A stretch of DNA of 64,000 nt, from contig NC_134129.1 of assembly GCF_040939455.1 (NCBI RefSeq), forward strand, positions 16,812,001 through 16,876,000, written 5' to 3'. A program made the position numbers and the translations under genes. Positions 1-12,714 of this stretch are shown here, piece by piece; position 1 is the first letter of the stretch; the number at the start of each line of letters is the position of its first letter. The notes under the pieces are model-generated. The model ran no database searches, was not told where the DNA came from, and saw only the letters and a program-made list of their open reading frames with translations. Origin of the DNA: Microcebus murinus (taxonomy: Eukaryota; Chordata; Mammalia; Primates; Cheirogaleidae).

Positions 1-511
1 CAGAAAGTAAAAGCACGAGAGCTGTGGTGGTTGGACACCACCAATCGATTGGTTGGAAGACCAATCGACCAAGTGGTATATTGAGGGTGTAGTCTCTCGA
101 GGTAAGAAGACATACTGAATGAGCTTCTAGACTGTTCTTTGGGTGTTCTGCTTCCCTACTCACTCCAGTCGTGAGGTACCACGGGAGGCCCCAGTCATGG
201 TGTCCCGTGGTAGCCACAGATGAGGGGGGTTCAGCATCAGTTTGGCAGGAATCTCCAACTCAAGTGCTGAAACAACAGAGATACTTATGAACTCACACAA
301 GAAGAAGACTTTGGTAGGGCTGTGTGAGATGGTTAGCCAATTCAGTGGCTCAAAGACTTTGTCAGGGACCCCTGGCTCTCCCCACATCTACGTGAGGGTG
401 TTGTCCTCAGCCAGCTCCTCTGTTCTTTTCAAGATGGCGCCTGGATTCCCGGCAGCCATGTCCAGACCAGACAGCATCCTGAAGCAGAAAGCTCCCATCT
501 CCCATGCTGGA
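1..511. other. Unassigned sequence, no gene seen
   Basis: No gene or repeat family is recognised here. A short palindrome built from two opposed CCAAT boxes (CCAATCGATTGG, about 41-52) is followed by another CCAATCGA at 61-68. The open frames crossing 160-526 show no domain and one runs into the Alu poly-T tail, so I regard them as chance frames. Confidence 0.5.
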
Positions 512-840
512 TTTTTTTTTTTTTGAGACAGAGTCTCACTCTGTTGCCCAGGCTAGAGTGAGTGCCGTGGCGTCAGCCTAGATCACAGCAACCTCCAACT
601 CCTGGGCTCAAGCGATCCTCCTGCCTCAGCCTCCCGAGTAGCTGGGACTACAGGCATGTGCCACCATGCCCGGCTAATTTTTTCTATACATATTAGTCGG
701 CCAATTAATTTCTTTCTATTTATAGTAGAGACGGGTCTCGCTCTTGCTCAGGCTGGTTTCGAACTCCTGACCTGGAGCAATCCGCCTGCCTCGGCCTCCC
801 AGAGTGCTAGGATTACAGGCGTGAGCCACCTCGGCTGGCC
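512..840 (-). mobile_element. Alu SINE, strepsirrhine type, full length
   Basis: The element reads as its reverse complement: poly-T at 512-524, GAGACAGAGTCTCACTCTG, the right arm, the A/T-rich linker with ggccaattaatttc, then the left arm ending in ggctggcc. The linker and 'gagtgctagg' mark the lemur lineage. Flanks carry a degenerate target duplication (ccatgctgg before, ccacgctgg after). Alus are non-autonomous 7SL-derived RNA polymerase III units moved by L1 machinery. Confidence 0.95.
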
Positions 841-1080
841 TCCACGCTGGTTTTTAAGTGTGATGAAATCTTTCCCAAAAGGTTCCCAGCAGATTTCACC
901 TTACATCCTGGTGGCCCCAGTTGTGTGACATGTTCCAGTTCAAGCCAGACATTGGCAAAGGGAACGATGAGCTTAAACCAGGGATCAGAATGGTTTTTAC
1001 ATTTTTAAATGGCTGGGGGAAAAAAAAATCTTAAGAAGGACAATAGTTCATGACATGTGAAAATTATATGCAATTCAAAT
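841..1080. other. Unassigned sequence
   Basis: Short stretch between the Alu and a hAT-like fragment. I see no gene or repeat family. Confidence 0.4.
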
Positions 1081-1084
1081 TTCA

Positions 1085-1230
1085 GTGTCCATATATAAAT
1101 AAAGTTTTATTGGAACACAGCCACACTCTCTTTTATTTGCATTGTCTATGGCCTCCTGATGGGGCCTGGGAAGCCTAACTACTTACTATTTGGCCCTTTC
1201 CAGAAAATGTTTTCTGACTTCTGCCTTCGA
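1085..1230 (+). mobile_element. hAT-Charlie-like DNA transposon fragment
   Basis: The stretch containing 'aaagttttattggaacacag', 'ttgcattgtctatgg' and 'ctatttggccctttccagaaa' matches, from memory, the 3' part of a common mammalian non-autonomous hAT element. The left end is missing or too diverged, and the right terminal repeat is not clearly preserved. The subfamily is not assigned. Confidence 0.55.
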
Positions 1231-2188
1231 CCATTCATTCAGAGTCACCCACAAGGGCGGGGCTGGTCCCTTTGAAGCCACTCAGAGAAGGGAGGGTGAC
1301 AAAACAAAACGGGGCTTCTTTAGAAAGGAAGAATGGGGCAGGAAATGGACTCTTCCTGCAATTCATTAATTGGCCCAAAGATAGGAATGTCCCAAAGTCG
1401 AGCCAATCCAATGTCTTTGCATCCCTAAACAGGGAAGGGAGGCCGTCCCTTCTCCAGGACCTGGACTGTCCAATGTGAGCCTGAGAGCTGTCAACGGCCA
1501 AGTCCCCACCGCTATTAGGGATGCAGATTGAGAGAACAGAGCAGGTTTCAGAAACGAGAGGCAGAGAGGAAGAGAGAAGGTGCTGCAATGTTTACCTCTC
1601 TGCTTCCCATCATGCCTGAGCCCTCATAACCCAGAGATTTAGGAATTGAGCCAATGCATTCAGTGTCTGCCCTGCAAGTTTAATATGGGTGGAATCGTTC
1701 ACCTTTAGACAGATGAGACCCAACTACTCCAGGCTGCAGTGAAGTTACTATCTATCTGGGAAGATAGGACTTGACTCCTAAAAATAGAACGAGTATCAGA
1801 AAGCAAATGCCAAGGACCAAAGGATAAGCTTAGCCAATAAACACCGTAAGATTTCAGAGCTGATAGGCATGACAATGGGTTGGTGCATTCAAGGAAAGTT
1901 ACAAAGGAAAGCAAACTTGACAGAGATCTTAGGGTGAGGTTGGATTTTAAAAGACAGAGAGGAAAAAGACAGGTATCTCATAGCCTGAGAATCTTCTGGG
2001 CAGAGCCAAAGGTGAAAATATTCAAAGCAGATTCAGAGTAGGCCAGTCTAACCCATCTTATGGCCTGCAGGTGAGTCAAGGGACATTGGAAGCCACATGA
2101 ATCTACTGAAAGTTGCCGAGCGGGTCGTACATGCTGCCATTTCCAGATATTGTGCTGATTTGTCACAGTATCCTGTTGTAGCTTCATT
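1231..2188. other. Unassigned sequence, no gene seen
   Basis: About 960 bases with no recognised exon, RNA gene or young repeat. Opposed short frames at 1235-1588 have no recognisable motif. An old, unrecognisable repeat could be hidden between 1690 and 1990. Confidence 0.4.
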
Positions 2189-2190
2189 TA

Positions 2191-2858
2191 CCGTGTTTCC
2201 CCGAAAATAAGACCTACCCATACAATAAGCCCTAGCAGGATTTCTAAGCATGTGCACAATAGAAGCCCTACCCCGAAAATAAGCCCTAGTGACGGGCGTG
2301 GCTATGAAAATCAGCCCTAGTGATGGGCGTGGCTATGAAAAAATCAGCCCTAGTGATGGGCATGGCTATGAAAATCAGCCCTAGTGAAGGGCGTGGCTAT
2401 GAAAATCAGCCCTAGTGAAGGGCGTGGCTATGAAAATCAGCCCTAGTGATGGGCGTGGCTATGAAAATCAGCCCTAGTGATGGGCGTGGTTATGAAAATC
2501 AGCTCTAGTGACGGGCGTGGCTGCGCAGCGCATCTGTACAACCCGTGCGTGTCGTCTCGGAGCGGGAAAGAACATGAGCAGTCCTTCTCATCTGCCCCGT
2601 GAGAGCTCTAGTGCTCCACAGGAGAGATCGGGGCCAGTGGTTCTAAAGGAAATAGAGTCGCAAGACATTCAGGATGGGATTCGGGGTTTGAAGAGTGAGG
2701 ATGATGTTCCAGAAGAAGACGACTTCACTCTATTTGAATCAATGTGGCTGGTTGTACTGTACTTAAAGAAAATAACACATGACCTGAAAATAAGCCCTAG
2801 GGTGTCTTCTTGAGGAAAAATAAATATAAGACCCTGTCTTATTTTAGGGGAAACACGG
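2191..2858 (+). mobile_element. TA-flanked DNA transposon (Tc1/mariner-like MITE), copy 1
   Basis: The copy begins CCGTGTTTCCCCGAAAATAA and ends TTATTTTAGGGGAAACACGG, near-perfect 20-bp inverted repeats, with TA directly outside both ends (2189-2190 and 2859-2860). After about 85 bp of subterminal sequence come eight 31-bp tandem units with the core GGGCGTGGCTATGAAAATCA (2285-2520). A roughly 79-codon residual frame and a 3' segment with 'aataagccctagggtgtc' follow. TA duplication and inverted repeats point to the Tc1/mariner/pogo superfamily. No transposase catalytic domain is present, so it is non-autonomous. The family name is not known to me. Confidence 0.88.
2508..2813 (+). pseudogene. 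Residual reading frame inside transposon copy 1
   Basis: The same frame is found in five copies of this transposon. It has a neutral, serine-rich start (SSPSHLPRESSSAPQERSGP) and an acidic end (SEDDVPEEDDFTLFESM). There is no conserved ATG: the frame opens with GTG inside the last 31-bp tandem unit, with an in-frame TGA five codons upstream. In this copy the usual stop TAG has become TGG, so the frame reads about 23 codons further to 2813. An acidic end is common in pogo/Tigger-type transposases, so this may be the remnant of a transposase C-terminus. That is inference. Confidence 0.4.
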
Positions 2859-2860
2859 TA

Positions 2861-3682
2861 CATGTCCGTAATGTATAGTAAAATTCTGAATTATCTTCTC
2901 CTATGCGTATTCTAGTAACCATAGGCCTATGCTCCTTAGAAAATTACTATTGGTAGAGTGTAGATATTTTTTAAATGTCCTTCCTAAATTCAAGCCTCAG
3001 GACACGAAGTCAGAATGGCCGGGCTCAGCCAGACATCCCTGAACTGAACAAATCAAGGAAAACTTCCTGCACTCCTGGTCTGCCTTTTTGACGCTTTGAA
3101 AGAAAAGGCAGGGAAGCTGGGGGTCTCCTAGTAATTGTCACCCCCTGTCCTCTGTGGAACTCTTCCCTTAATAACATCACCCCACGGGAAAGGGAGAGAA
3201 GGAGAGAGCGGGCCGTGCCTGTTAAGGAGGTCTGCCCGGTGAGGGCCACTTCTGTGCACCTCTCTGTTAAGGTCACAGTCTCTTGCTCTGGGAACCAGAC
3301 TGGCCCTGGCGAAACTGGGGATTGGCCGACCTATGTTTTGGGGGCCCACCTGTGTCCTTGCAGAGATGGGTTATCTTTCCTCTGAACCACTTCTCTCAAC
3401 TTGCTCCCTTGTTCAGGCTCCTGGGGGCCACTCGGGGCAACTTCGCTGCCAGGATCCCACCCGGGAAGGGTCCATGACACTCCTCCCGGGGAACATCACC
3501 TGCGCCGTGGTGACAGCCCCGGGTTAGCCTGCTCGCCCCGCTGCAGCCCTGCAAGTCGGTCCTCCACCTGTGGCTACCTGAGCTTCCAGAAGTGTAAGCC
3601 TGATGCCATCACTCTGCCCACCCAGATCAAAATCACGTATCCTACATTGCCCAACGGATAGAGTCCAAGTTCCTCGGTAGGA
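2861..3682. other. Unassigned sequence, GC-rich after 3100
   Basis: No recognised repeat or gene. The segment 3280-3660 is GC-rich and open in several frames (for example 3401-3661), but the frames overlap each other, have no recognisable domain and lack splice or promoter support. Confidence 0.4.
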
Positions 3683-3864
3683 CAATGGTTCTCACAGTGT
3701 GGTCCCCGGACCAAGGGCCAGCATCACCGGAGAACTTGGTGGAAATGCAAATTCCAAAGCCCCATCCAAGGACTAAATGAATCAGGAACCCTGGAAGCCA
3801 GCAATGCGTGTTTCAGCAAGCCTTCCAGGTCACTCCGAAGGAAGGTCAAGTTTGAGGACCACGG
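3683..3864 (+). mobile_element. MER5A, non-autonomous hAT-Charlie element
   Basis: Reads 'aatggttctcacagtgtggtc' at the left end, 'gaaatgcaaattc' in the middle and 'agtttgaggaccacgg' at the right end, in the order of the MER5A consensus as I know it. It is an old mammalian transposon, well diverged but nearly full length. Confidence 0.85.
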
Positions 3865-4868
3865 ATATGGGCAGTCCCTGCCCACCAACCCGGCTTCATT
3901 GCTCACTTCTGCCCAACATGCATTTACTCTGATTCTAGCCATAGACTTTCGATCCCTGCAAATCGCCAAGGCTCTGTGTGTGAAATTGATTTGATACGGG
4001 TACCACTGCAGCAGGGAGGTGTGCATTTCAGAAGATGACAGCCCAAAGAAGGTTCGTTGAGCCCAAGAGAACCAATCACTAATAAGGAGTTTGGGGGGGT
4101 GTAGGTACATAGGAGGGTGGGATTTGCAGGGAGCCCAAGCCTGCTCTGTGTTTGTGTGCATGGCTGACATTGATGGGGGGGGGGTGCTCAGCTTCAGGGC
4201 AGAAAGGAGACACCCCTATCTGGGGCGAGCCCAGCCTCATCATTTCATCTGTGGCTGGAGAGGGATACCGTGGTGAGGCTCCTGCTCTCGGGACCCCCAA
4301 ATCCTGAGTAGGGATTTGAGTCCGGTACTTCATTTTTCCTGCGTGAGAGGCACAAGGCAGGGAGGCCAGACAGGGAGGAGCTAAGGCCAGAGCCGGAGCC
4401 AGCACAGCTGCAAGTGATTAGAGCCCAGCCCCCACCAGCAGACAGGTGACATTTCTGGAACCAGGAGAGCTGCAGAGAGAAACCTTTGCCCCGAAAGTGT
4501 TTGCAGAGCCCCTCTGCTGTATTTTGACTCGGTATCTGGCACGGCCGTGGAGGTTTCCAGATGAAAAATGAAAACAGCCTTGCAAATTTCTTTGCACTCT
4601 GGAGAGAGCGTGCAAAGGGGCAGGGTGCTCCCTGCAGACCTACCTGAGGCAAAGATGCAGAGTTTAGAATTTCCTGCTAACCTTTTTCTTTTCCTGGAAG
4701 GCTGCGGTTTCAGTTTCTCGCTTGTGACATTCAGCTGCAACTTTCCTTAAAATGACTCCTCCAAGGCACCGCTGTGGTTCCTCTGCCTCCTCCCTACCCC
4801 CAGCTCTGTCCCAGCCCAGGCCGAGCAGGGCCACCAAGGTGGCCACTAAGCCCCTCTCTTCCCTTCTT
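3865..4868. other. Unassigned sequence, no gene seen
   Basis: About 1 kb of GC-moderate DNA. It includes a run of ten G (about 4176-4186). Short overlapping frames on both strands (4079-4740) have no recognisable content. Confidence 0.4.
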
Positions 4869-4900
4869 CTTTTTTTTTTTTTTTTTTTTTTTTTATTATT
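4869..4900. repeat. T-rich low-complexity tract
   Basis: A long T run followed by ttattattttatttt. No SINE is attached to it, so it is a bare homopolymer tract. The low-complexity frames crossing it (4752-5099) are artefacts of the T run. Confidence 0.85.
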
Positions 4901-5584
4901 TTATTTTCTCTTCCCTTCTTGCTCAGGAGTTTGTTCCACACCTTTCTGGAAACTCTCAACTTCCTCTTTGTCTCCTGGACATTGCAAATCCAACTCTTTT
5001 ATTTATTTTTTTTCCTTTTTTCTTTTTTCACAAGAAAACTCAAAAGAGACAAATCTAACTCTTGTATCTTACTGTTTGCAAGGAAATTTTACTTATTAGA
5101 GAAGAGAGCTCTTGGTCCCTGTTTGTTATATAGAGGGAAAGTGCCCCGAGATTTATTTGCAATGATCCTTACCTGAAGGAGTCCAGCAAAGCCTGAAATA
5201 ATTCCCGTGTCGGAATACGGGAAGAAGGAATGCCAACAAAAACGGGGTTGTGTTTCATCCTCGATATCCCACCCATGCAATTCTCCAGGAAAAAGAACAA
5301 ACTGAAATGCAGAGGCATTTTTTTTAGAAACACTACCTGATGCACCATTTCCTTTGAATTGAGCGTGCTTTGTAGAAATACAATCTGCATGCTATTATCC
5401 CTAATTTTCTAAGTCCTTGCTAAGTTATATCGGGCCTGCCACCCTTGCTGTTAAATGTCAGTTAAGACCTAATTAATTTAACTGCTCTGACAAGTTTAAA
5501 TTAGCTCCCACGGAGACTGCAATTTGCCTCGAGTTCTTACCTACCATAGATCAGTAATTCCCCACTGATGGTGCTACAGGCATA
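4901..5584. other. Unassigned sequence
   Basis: Moderately AT-rich, with several TTTTTCTTTTTT tracts around 5005-5030. No gene or repeat recognised. Confidence 0.4.
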
Positions 5585-5850
5585 CTTTAAAAATAACTTT
5601 TATTGATTTTTTTAAAAAATGGTTAGCCAAGTGGTATATGTTGATCATAGAAAAGTCAGAAAATAAAGTCAAAAGAAGGAGACTTGCTAAAAATCACATA
5701 ATTTTATCATACAGTTATAACCTTTATGTACATCTTGGTGTAAGTCTTTTCCTTTTATTCCCTGTGTAATGAGAGGTGATTCTCCAAAACCTATTCATGA
5801 GCATTTCCCTTTTGCATTTTCATGTTCATGAATCGTACTAGGATTTTGCA
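5585..5850. mobile_element. Probable old L1 fragment
   Basis: The order 'taacttttattgattttt', 'aaaaatcacataattttatcat' and 'gtacatcttggtgtaagtcttttcc' resembles 3' untranslated sequence of old mammalian L1 elements. It is heavily diverged and the ends are uncertain. Confidence 0.35.
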
Positions 5851-7106
5851 GACAATACGATTGAAAGCCAGGTTTTGTCCAGAGAGAGAGGAGTCTCTAA
5901 ATTCCTTTAGCTATCAAGACCAAGCCTGAAAAACTCAGAATGTCGAGTCCTTCCCATAAGAGTAGAGAAGCCATTCCCTTCTCCTATGGTGACAATACTG
6001 TTAGGCTTGCTACTCGAGAGATGGAGATAGACAATAAAGGGGGACAAAAACCCAGGTTCACATTCATGAGCGTGGAAATTATGGGGACAGAGATGGAGAA
6101 AGAGGAGAGATAAGGACGTGTAGAGCCGGGTCTCCCTGCTCCAAGGCAGAGGGCTGTGTCTAACAGGAAGAGAGGAGGCCCAGGACAGAAGACTCCTGCC
6201 CAAGAGACCCACCTTGGTTACTTTCCTTGAAATGCGTGTGCCTTTCCCTGATTGCAACTGGTCCCTTCAGCTGCTGTTAGGAAACTGCTTCTGTGACCAA
6301 AGGGCCCAACTTTATAGTAGTTCGAAGAACCAAGAAGTTCTCTCCTCGAATAGTCTGAGGCGATTTTCGAGGCTGGTGGTCAACTCTTCATCCAGGGACT
6401 CAGTTTCCTGTCCTAGCGGTTGTTCCGCTACAGGGCCTAGGGCATTTGTCATCAACTGTATGTGACTGCCATAATCTGGGTTCCACTTGGCAGGAAGGGG
6501 GGAAAAATTGAGTCTGGGGGAAGCACAGCCAATGTCGTGAGACTCTGGCCCAAACGCGGTGGACATGGCCTCTTCTCGTATTTTTATTGGCCAGAACTCG
6601 GTCACGTGACCAAAGACTAACCACAAAGACTGCCGGGAAATGTAATATAACTGGGCGGCCATATTGGCCCAGGTATAATCATCGTGTTACTACGGATGGA
6701 ACAAAGGGAGAACAGACTTTGGTCGCCCACCACCAATCTCCTCCACAGACAGGGCCCCGTGTGCACTTATAAGGGTCTCTGAAGGCAGGAATGGGTTTGA
6801 GAGCCATGGGCTTGCCCTCGGGCACCACGAGTAGGGATGAAGTGACTTTCACAGGTGGATCACCCAGACCCAGAGAGCTCTGTAGAGCCAATGAGGGGGA
6901 ACATGAGACCAGTCGTGGTTTTAGTTCAGAGGGAAACCAGTGATGGTATCTGCTGCCAGTTCCTCTCTTACAGGAGGCCGAGCTACTCAAGAATTGCAAG
7001 GTACCTGAGGAAGAACACAGGTAGAATGTGCAGTATTCCTTAAAGATGTGATCACCTTTGGGATGGCCCACTGAGTCCATGAGGCCAGAGCCAGGGACCT
7101 CTTTGG
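5851..7106. other. Unassigned sequence, no gene seen
   Basis: About 1.25 kb without a recognised repeat. Opposed open frames at 5907-6257, 6214-6662 and 6679-7080 show no domain, signal peptide or conserved motif that I can identify. Confidence 0.4.
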
Positions 7107-7610
7107 GTTAGTCTCTGGGTTCTCCAGAGAATCAGAACCAATAAGGTATAAATAGATAGTTATAAGAGGAGATTTATTATGGGATTTGGCTCATGTGAAT
7201 ATGGTGGCCGAGAGGTGCCATGATCTGCAGGCTGGAGAACAGAGAGGCCGGTGGTATAATTCACTCCGGGGCCAAAGGCCTGAGAAATGGGCAGGCCACT
7301 GGGGTAGGTCCCAGAGCGCAAAGGCTCAAGCAAGGAGCTCTGCGTCTGAAGTCAGGAGAAAACGGAAGTCCCCGCCCAGGAAAAGGGAGCCACAAATTCA
7401 CCCTTCCTTTGCCTTTTCGTTCTGTTCAGGCCCTCAGCGGCCTGGAAGATGCTCACCTGCATTGGTGAGGGCGGATCTTCTTGACTTGGTTTTTGATTCA
7501 AATGCCAGACACGCCCTCGCCCTCCCAAGGAACGGTTCCTCCAAACTGTCTCGTCCAACCAAACCGGTCCTGTGTTTGACAATAGATCCATGAGGCTTTC
7601 TCCTTCCTTG
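7107..7610. mobile_element. Old mammalian interspersed repeat, family unassigned
   Basis: The block 'gggttctccagagaatcagaaccaataag', 'gaggagatttattatgggatttggctcatgtg' and 'ttcaggccctcagcggcctggaagatgctcacc' (quoted in pieces) matches in order a widespread old primate/mammalian repeat whose label I cannot recall with certainty. The frame at 7186-7593 lies wholly inside it and is not a gene. Confidence 0.55.
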
Positions 7611-7665
7611 TCTGGGCTCTCTTTTAACAGGAAAAAAAAAAAAAAAAACATACTCCCAGATGCAC

Positions 7666-9576
<1,911 letters not shown>

Positions 9577-10003
9577 GTTGTCATAACTTTTCAGTATTTG
9601 TCATTTGTTCCTCAGCGTCTCTCCATGAAGCTGTGAAGTCTCTGATATGTGCTATAAGCTGCCTGTACCTGCTGCTCTCTGGGTGTCCCCAGTTGGTCAT
9701 TTAAAGGATTGCAAACTAGATGGCCCATCCCAGGCTGCTCTTAATTACTCACCTGTGGCTAATCTGCCACCTCCAAGCTGACCTTCAGTCCCAGTGCCAT
9801 GTGTCCAGGCTTACCTCCTGCCCAGCGCTGGCACCCAGTGAGACCCCAGGGCTCCTTTTGAGATTAAGTCAGAATTCTGTAATGAGTCAGACTGCAAAAT
9901 CCTAGGAAACCAGCTGGGAGGAAAAGAGTATCGATCTTAGAATAGTACGCATATAGCATCCTTCTCATCTGTAACAAGACCAGAATGAATGTTGCCTGAT
10001 AAT
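9577..10003. other. Unassigned sequence
   Basis: Sequence between an Alu and transposon copy 2. Nothing recognised. Confidence 0.4.
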
Positions 10004-10005
10004 TA

Positions 10006-10643
10006 CCGTGTTTCCCCGAAAATAAGCCCTACCCATAAAATAAGCCCTGGCAGGATGTCTAAGCATGTGCGCAATAGAAGCCCTACCCCGAAAATCAGCC
10101 CTAGTGATGGGCGTGGCTATGAAAATCAGCCCTAGTGATGGGCGTGGCTATGAAAATCAGCCCTAGTGATGGGCGTGGCTATGAAAATCAGCCCTGGTGG
10201 TGGGCGTGGCTATGAAAAATCAGCCCTAGTGATGGGCGTGGCTATGAAAATCAGCCCTAGTGATGGGCGTGGCTATGAAAATCAGCCCTAGTGGTGGGCG
10301 TGGCTGCACAGCGCATCAGCACAACCCATGCATGTCTTCGCGGAGCGGGAAAGAACACGAGCAGCCCTTCTCATCCGCCCCGTGACAGCTCTAGTGCTCC
10401 ACAGGAGAGATCCCGGCCAATAGTCCTAAAGGAAATAGAGTCACAAGAAATTCAGGATGGAATTCGGGGCTTGGAAAGTGAGGATGATGTTCCAGAAGAA
10501 GACAACTTCACTCTATTTGAATCAATGTAGATGGTTGTACCGTACTTAAAAAAAAAATAACACATGCCCTGAAAATAAGCCCTGGGGTGTCTTCTTGAGG
10601 AAAAATAAATATAAGACCCTGTCTTATTTTAGGGGAAGCACGG
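10006..10643 (+). mobile_element. TA-flanked DNA transposon (Tc1/mariner-like MITE), copy 2
   Basis: Begins CCGTGTTTCCCCGAAAATAA and ends AGGGGAAGCACGG. TA lies immediately outside both ends (10004-10005, 10644-10645). It has seven 31-bp tandem units, one unit fewer than copy 1, then the residual frame and the same 3' segment. Organisation and length (638 bp) match copy 1, so both derive from the same master. Confidence 0.88.
10291..10530 (+). pseudogene. Residual reading frame inside transposon copy 2
   Basis: Open for 79 codons from GTG to TAG and collinear with the frame of copy 1. Roughly a sixth of residues differ between copies 1 and 2 (for example RICTTRACR against RISTTHACL). The frame stays open, but the protein sequence does not look strongly constrained. 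No ATG start. Confidence 0.38.
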
Positions 10644-10850
10644 TAGCAATCTCTGTTGCGTACACCCTACTCTCACAGATAAGAAAACTGAGGCCCGGAG
10701 AACTGACATGTTCACGACCATTTGAACACTAATGAGAGCCCAGAGACACACTTTTATTTCTATCCTCCAGCACGTATTTGTTCTCTGCAGGCATGTAACG
10801 GGTGTGTCTACCAACCAAGCACTTGCCGGCTGCCATCAAGAGGGGACGGA

Positions 10851-11183
10851 GGCCGGGCGCGGTGGCTCACGCCTGTAATCCTAGCACTCTGGGAGGCCGA
10901 GGCGGGCGGATTGCTTGAGGTCAGGAGTTTAAAACCAGCCTGAGCAAGAGCGAGACCCCGTCTCTACTATAAATAGAAAGAAACTAATTGGCCAACTAAT
11001 ATATATAGAAAAAATTAGCCGGGCATGGTGGCACATGCCTGTAGTCCCAGCTACTCGGGAGGCTGAGGCAGGAGGATCACTTGAGTCCAGGAGTTTGAGG
11101 TTGCTGTAAGCTAGGCTGACGCCACGGCACTCACTCTAGCCTGGGCAACAAGCGAGACTCTGTCTCAAAAAAAAAAAAAAAAA
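10851..11183 (+). mobile_element. Alu SINE, strepsirrhine type, full length
   Basis: Starts ggccgggcgcggtggctcac and ends in an A tail at about 11166-11183. Flanks show a target duplication, 'aggggacgga' before and 'aggggatgga' after. Confidence 0.96.
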
Positions 11184-11965
11184 GACAAAAGAAAAGAAAG
11201 GGGATGGAGGCCCAGCCCGTGGGAGGTGCAGTGGGCAGACACCCAGCAGTCTGGTGACAAGATTACTATCCTGTGTTCCTCCTGCTTCTCCTCCATGGCT
11301 TTCCTTCCTCTTCGCTCTAAGTTCAGATTGTTACTGAGACTTGGAACAACTCTATTTTCCCAGCCTGTCCTGGTCACTTAGGGACCGCATACTGTCCCCA
11401 AATATGCCACCCTTTATTCTCACAGGAGTCAGTAGCAGAGACCTATGTCTTAGAGTTGTCTCTTTAGGAATGGTGATGAGTTTGCAGGAAGACGTGGAAG
11501 CTATTTCTGTCCATCTTATAACGAAGGGTGGCTTTCAAATAGCAGAGACTGTGCGGACAAGATAACCCAGCTCAGAGCACGATCCGGGCTTTGAAATGGA
11601 AAGAATCCAAGACAAGAATGGAGCAAAGAGAGCCAGAGCTAGAAAAAGGGACTGTGGAGTCCTCTGCAGCTGCTCAGCTCATTTTCTTTGATCCGAGTCC
11701 CTAATCTGGGCGAGGCCAAAGCTGTACGTACATTTAGCCGCATTCCTGGCTTCATTTTTTTCAAACACCACCCTTGTTTTTCTTACTCTTTTCATTCCTT
11801 TTTTTTTTTTTAATTTACGTTTTCCTGCTGTATATTCGAGTCCCTGGAAGCCTCCTGAACTCCTTTCTGGAACAAGGCAAAGATAAATTCATCCATCCAT
11901 GAAGGGTCCGTCCACAAGTGTGGTCATTTCTGCATCTTGTCTGTCTGGGTTCCCTGCACTGGCCT

Positions 11966-11966
<1 letters not shown>
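11184..11966. other. Unassigned sequence, no gene seen
   Basis: No recognised repeat apart from a T11 run near 11797. No supported exon. Confidence 0.4.
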
Positions 11967-12009
<43 letters not shown>

Positions 12010-12012
12010 TTT
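11967..12012. repeat. (TTTA)n microsatellite at an Alu tail
   Basis: About eleven TTTA units directly before the Alu poly-T. Read on the minus strand it is the A-rich tail of the adjoining Alu, evolved into a tetranucleotide repeat. Confidence 0.95.
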
Positions 12013-12336
12013 TTGAGACAGAGTCTCACTCTGTTGCCCAGACTAGAGTGAGTGCCATGGCGTCAGCCTAGCTCACGGCAACCTCAAACTCCTGGGCTCA
12101 AGCGATCCTCCTGCCTCAGCCTCCCGAGGAGTAGCTGGGACTACAGGTATGCACCACCATGCCTGGCTAATTGTTTCTATATATTTTTAGTTGGCCAATT
12201 AATTTCTTTCTATTCATAGTAGAGATGGGGTCTCGCTCTTGCTCAGGCTGGCTTCGAACTCCTGACCTCGAGCGATCCTCCCTCCTCGGCCTCCCAGAGT
12301 GCCAGGATGACAAGTGTGAGCCACTGCACCCTGCCT
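12013..12336 (-). mobile_element. Alu SINE, strepsirrhine type
   Basis: TTTTGAGACAGAGTCTCACT onward, with both arms and linker; ends 'ccactgcaccctgcct'. The right arm carries a small 'gagga' insertion (cccgaggagtagctggg). Confidence 0.94.
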
Positions 12337-12714
12337 CTATTTTATTGAATATCCCAGAGTGCGTCGCACGTAACTGAAGTTCAACACCACCGATTTAACT
12401 TGGTAATGTAGGACTTCTAGTTTTGGTGGCCTCTACTGTCCTTCTACAGGGTTTCGCGGAAATTTTTGAGAAAAAAAAATCAACTAGTTATGGAATATCT
12501 CTAATTACATGGTTCAATGGAGTCTGTTAGTCTCATAAACCTATGAAACGAAAAATGAACAAGCACCTGATTGAAATCTTTCAGCGCTGACTTCAGCACG
12601 TCTCACAAGGTGACATGAATTCGGGTTTCGGTTTCGGGTTTTGCATACATCTTCTGAGACGTAGCGTGACTCCTGCCCCTCTCTCCATCTCTCAGTTCTA
12701 CGATGCCTCGAGCT
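12337..12714. other. Unassigned sequence rich in CpG
   Basis: Contains 'tcgggtttcggtttcggg' near 12620. No gene seen. CpG is frequent although no CpG island promoter is evident. Confidence 0.4.

Noticed and set aside
2285..2520. 31-bp repeats as a CRISPR array or satellite
   Set aside because: The same array lies at the same place in several transposon copies between inverted ends; there are no unique spacers.
2191..2858. Assignment of the TA-flanked family to piggyBac
   Set aside because: Flanks are TA, not TTAA, in the copies examined, and the ends do not start with CCC(T/A).
4079..4740. Several overlapping minus-strand frames as a possible exon cluster
   Set aside because: Different overlapping frames, no splice-site arrangement and no recognisable domain.
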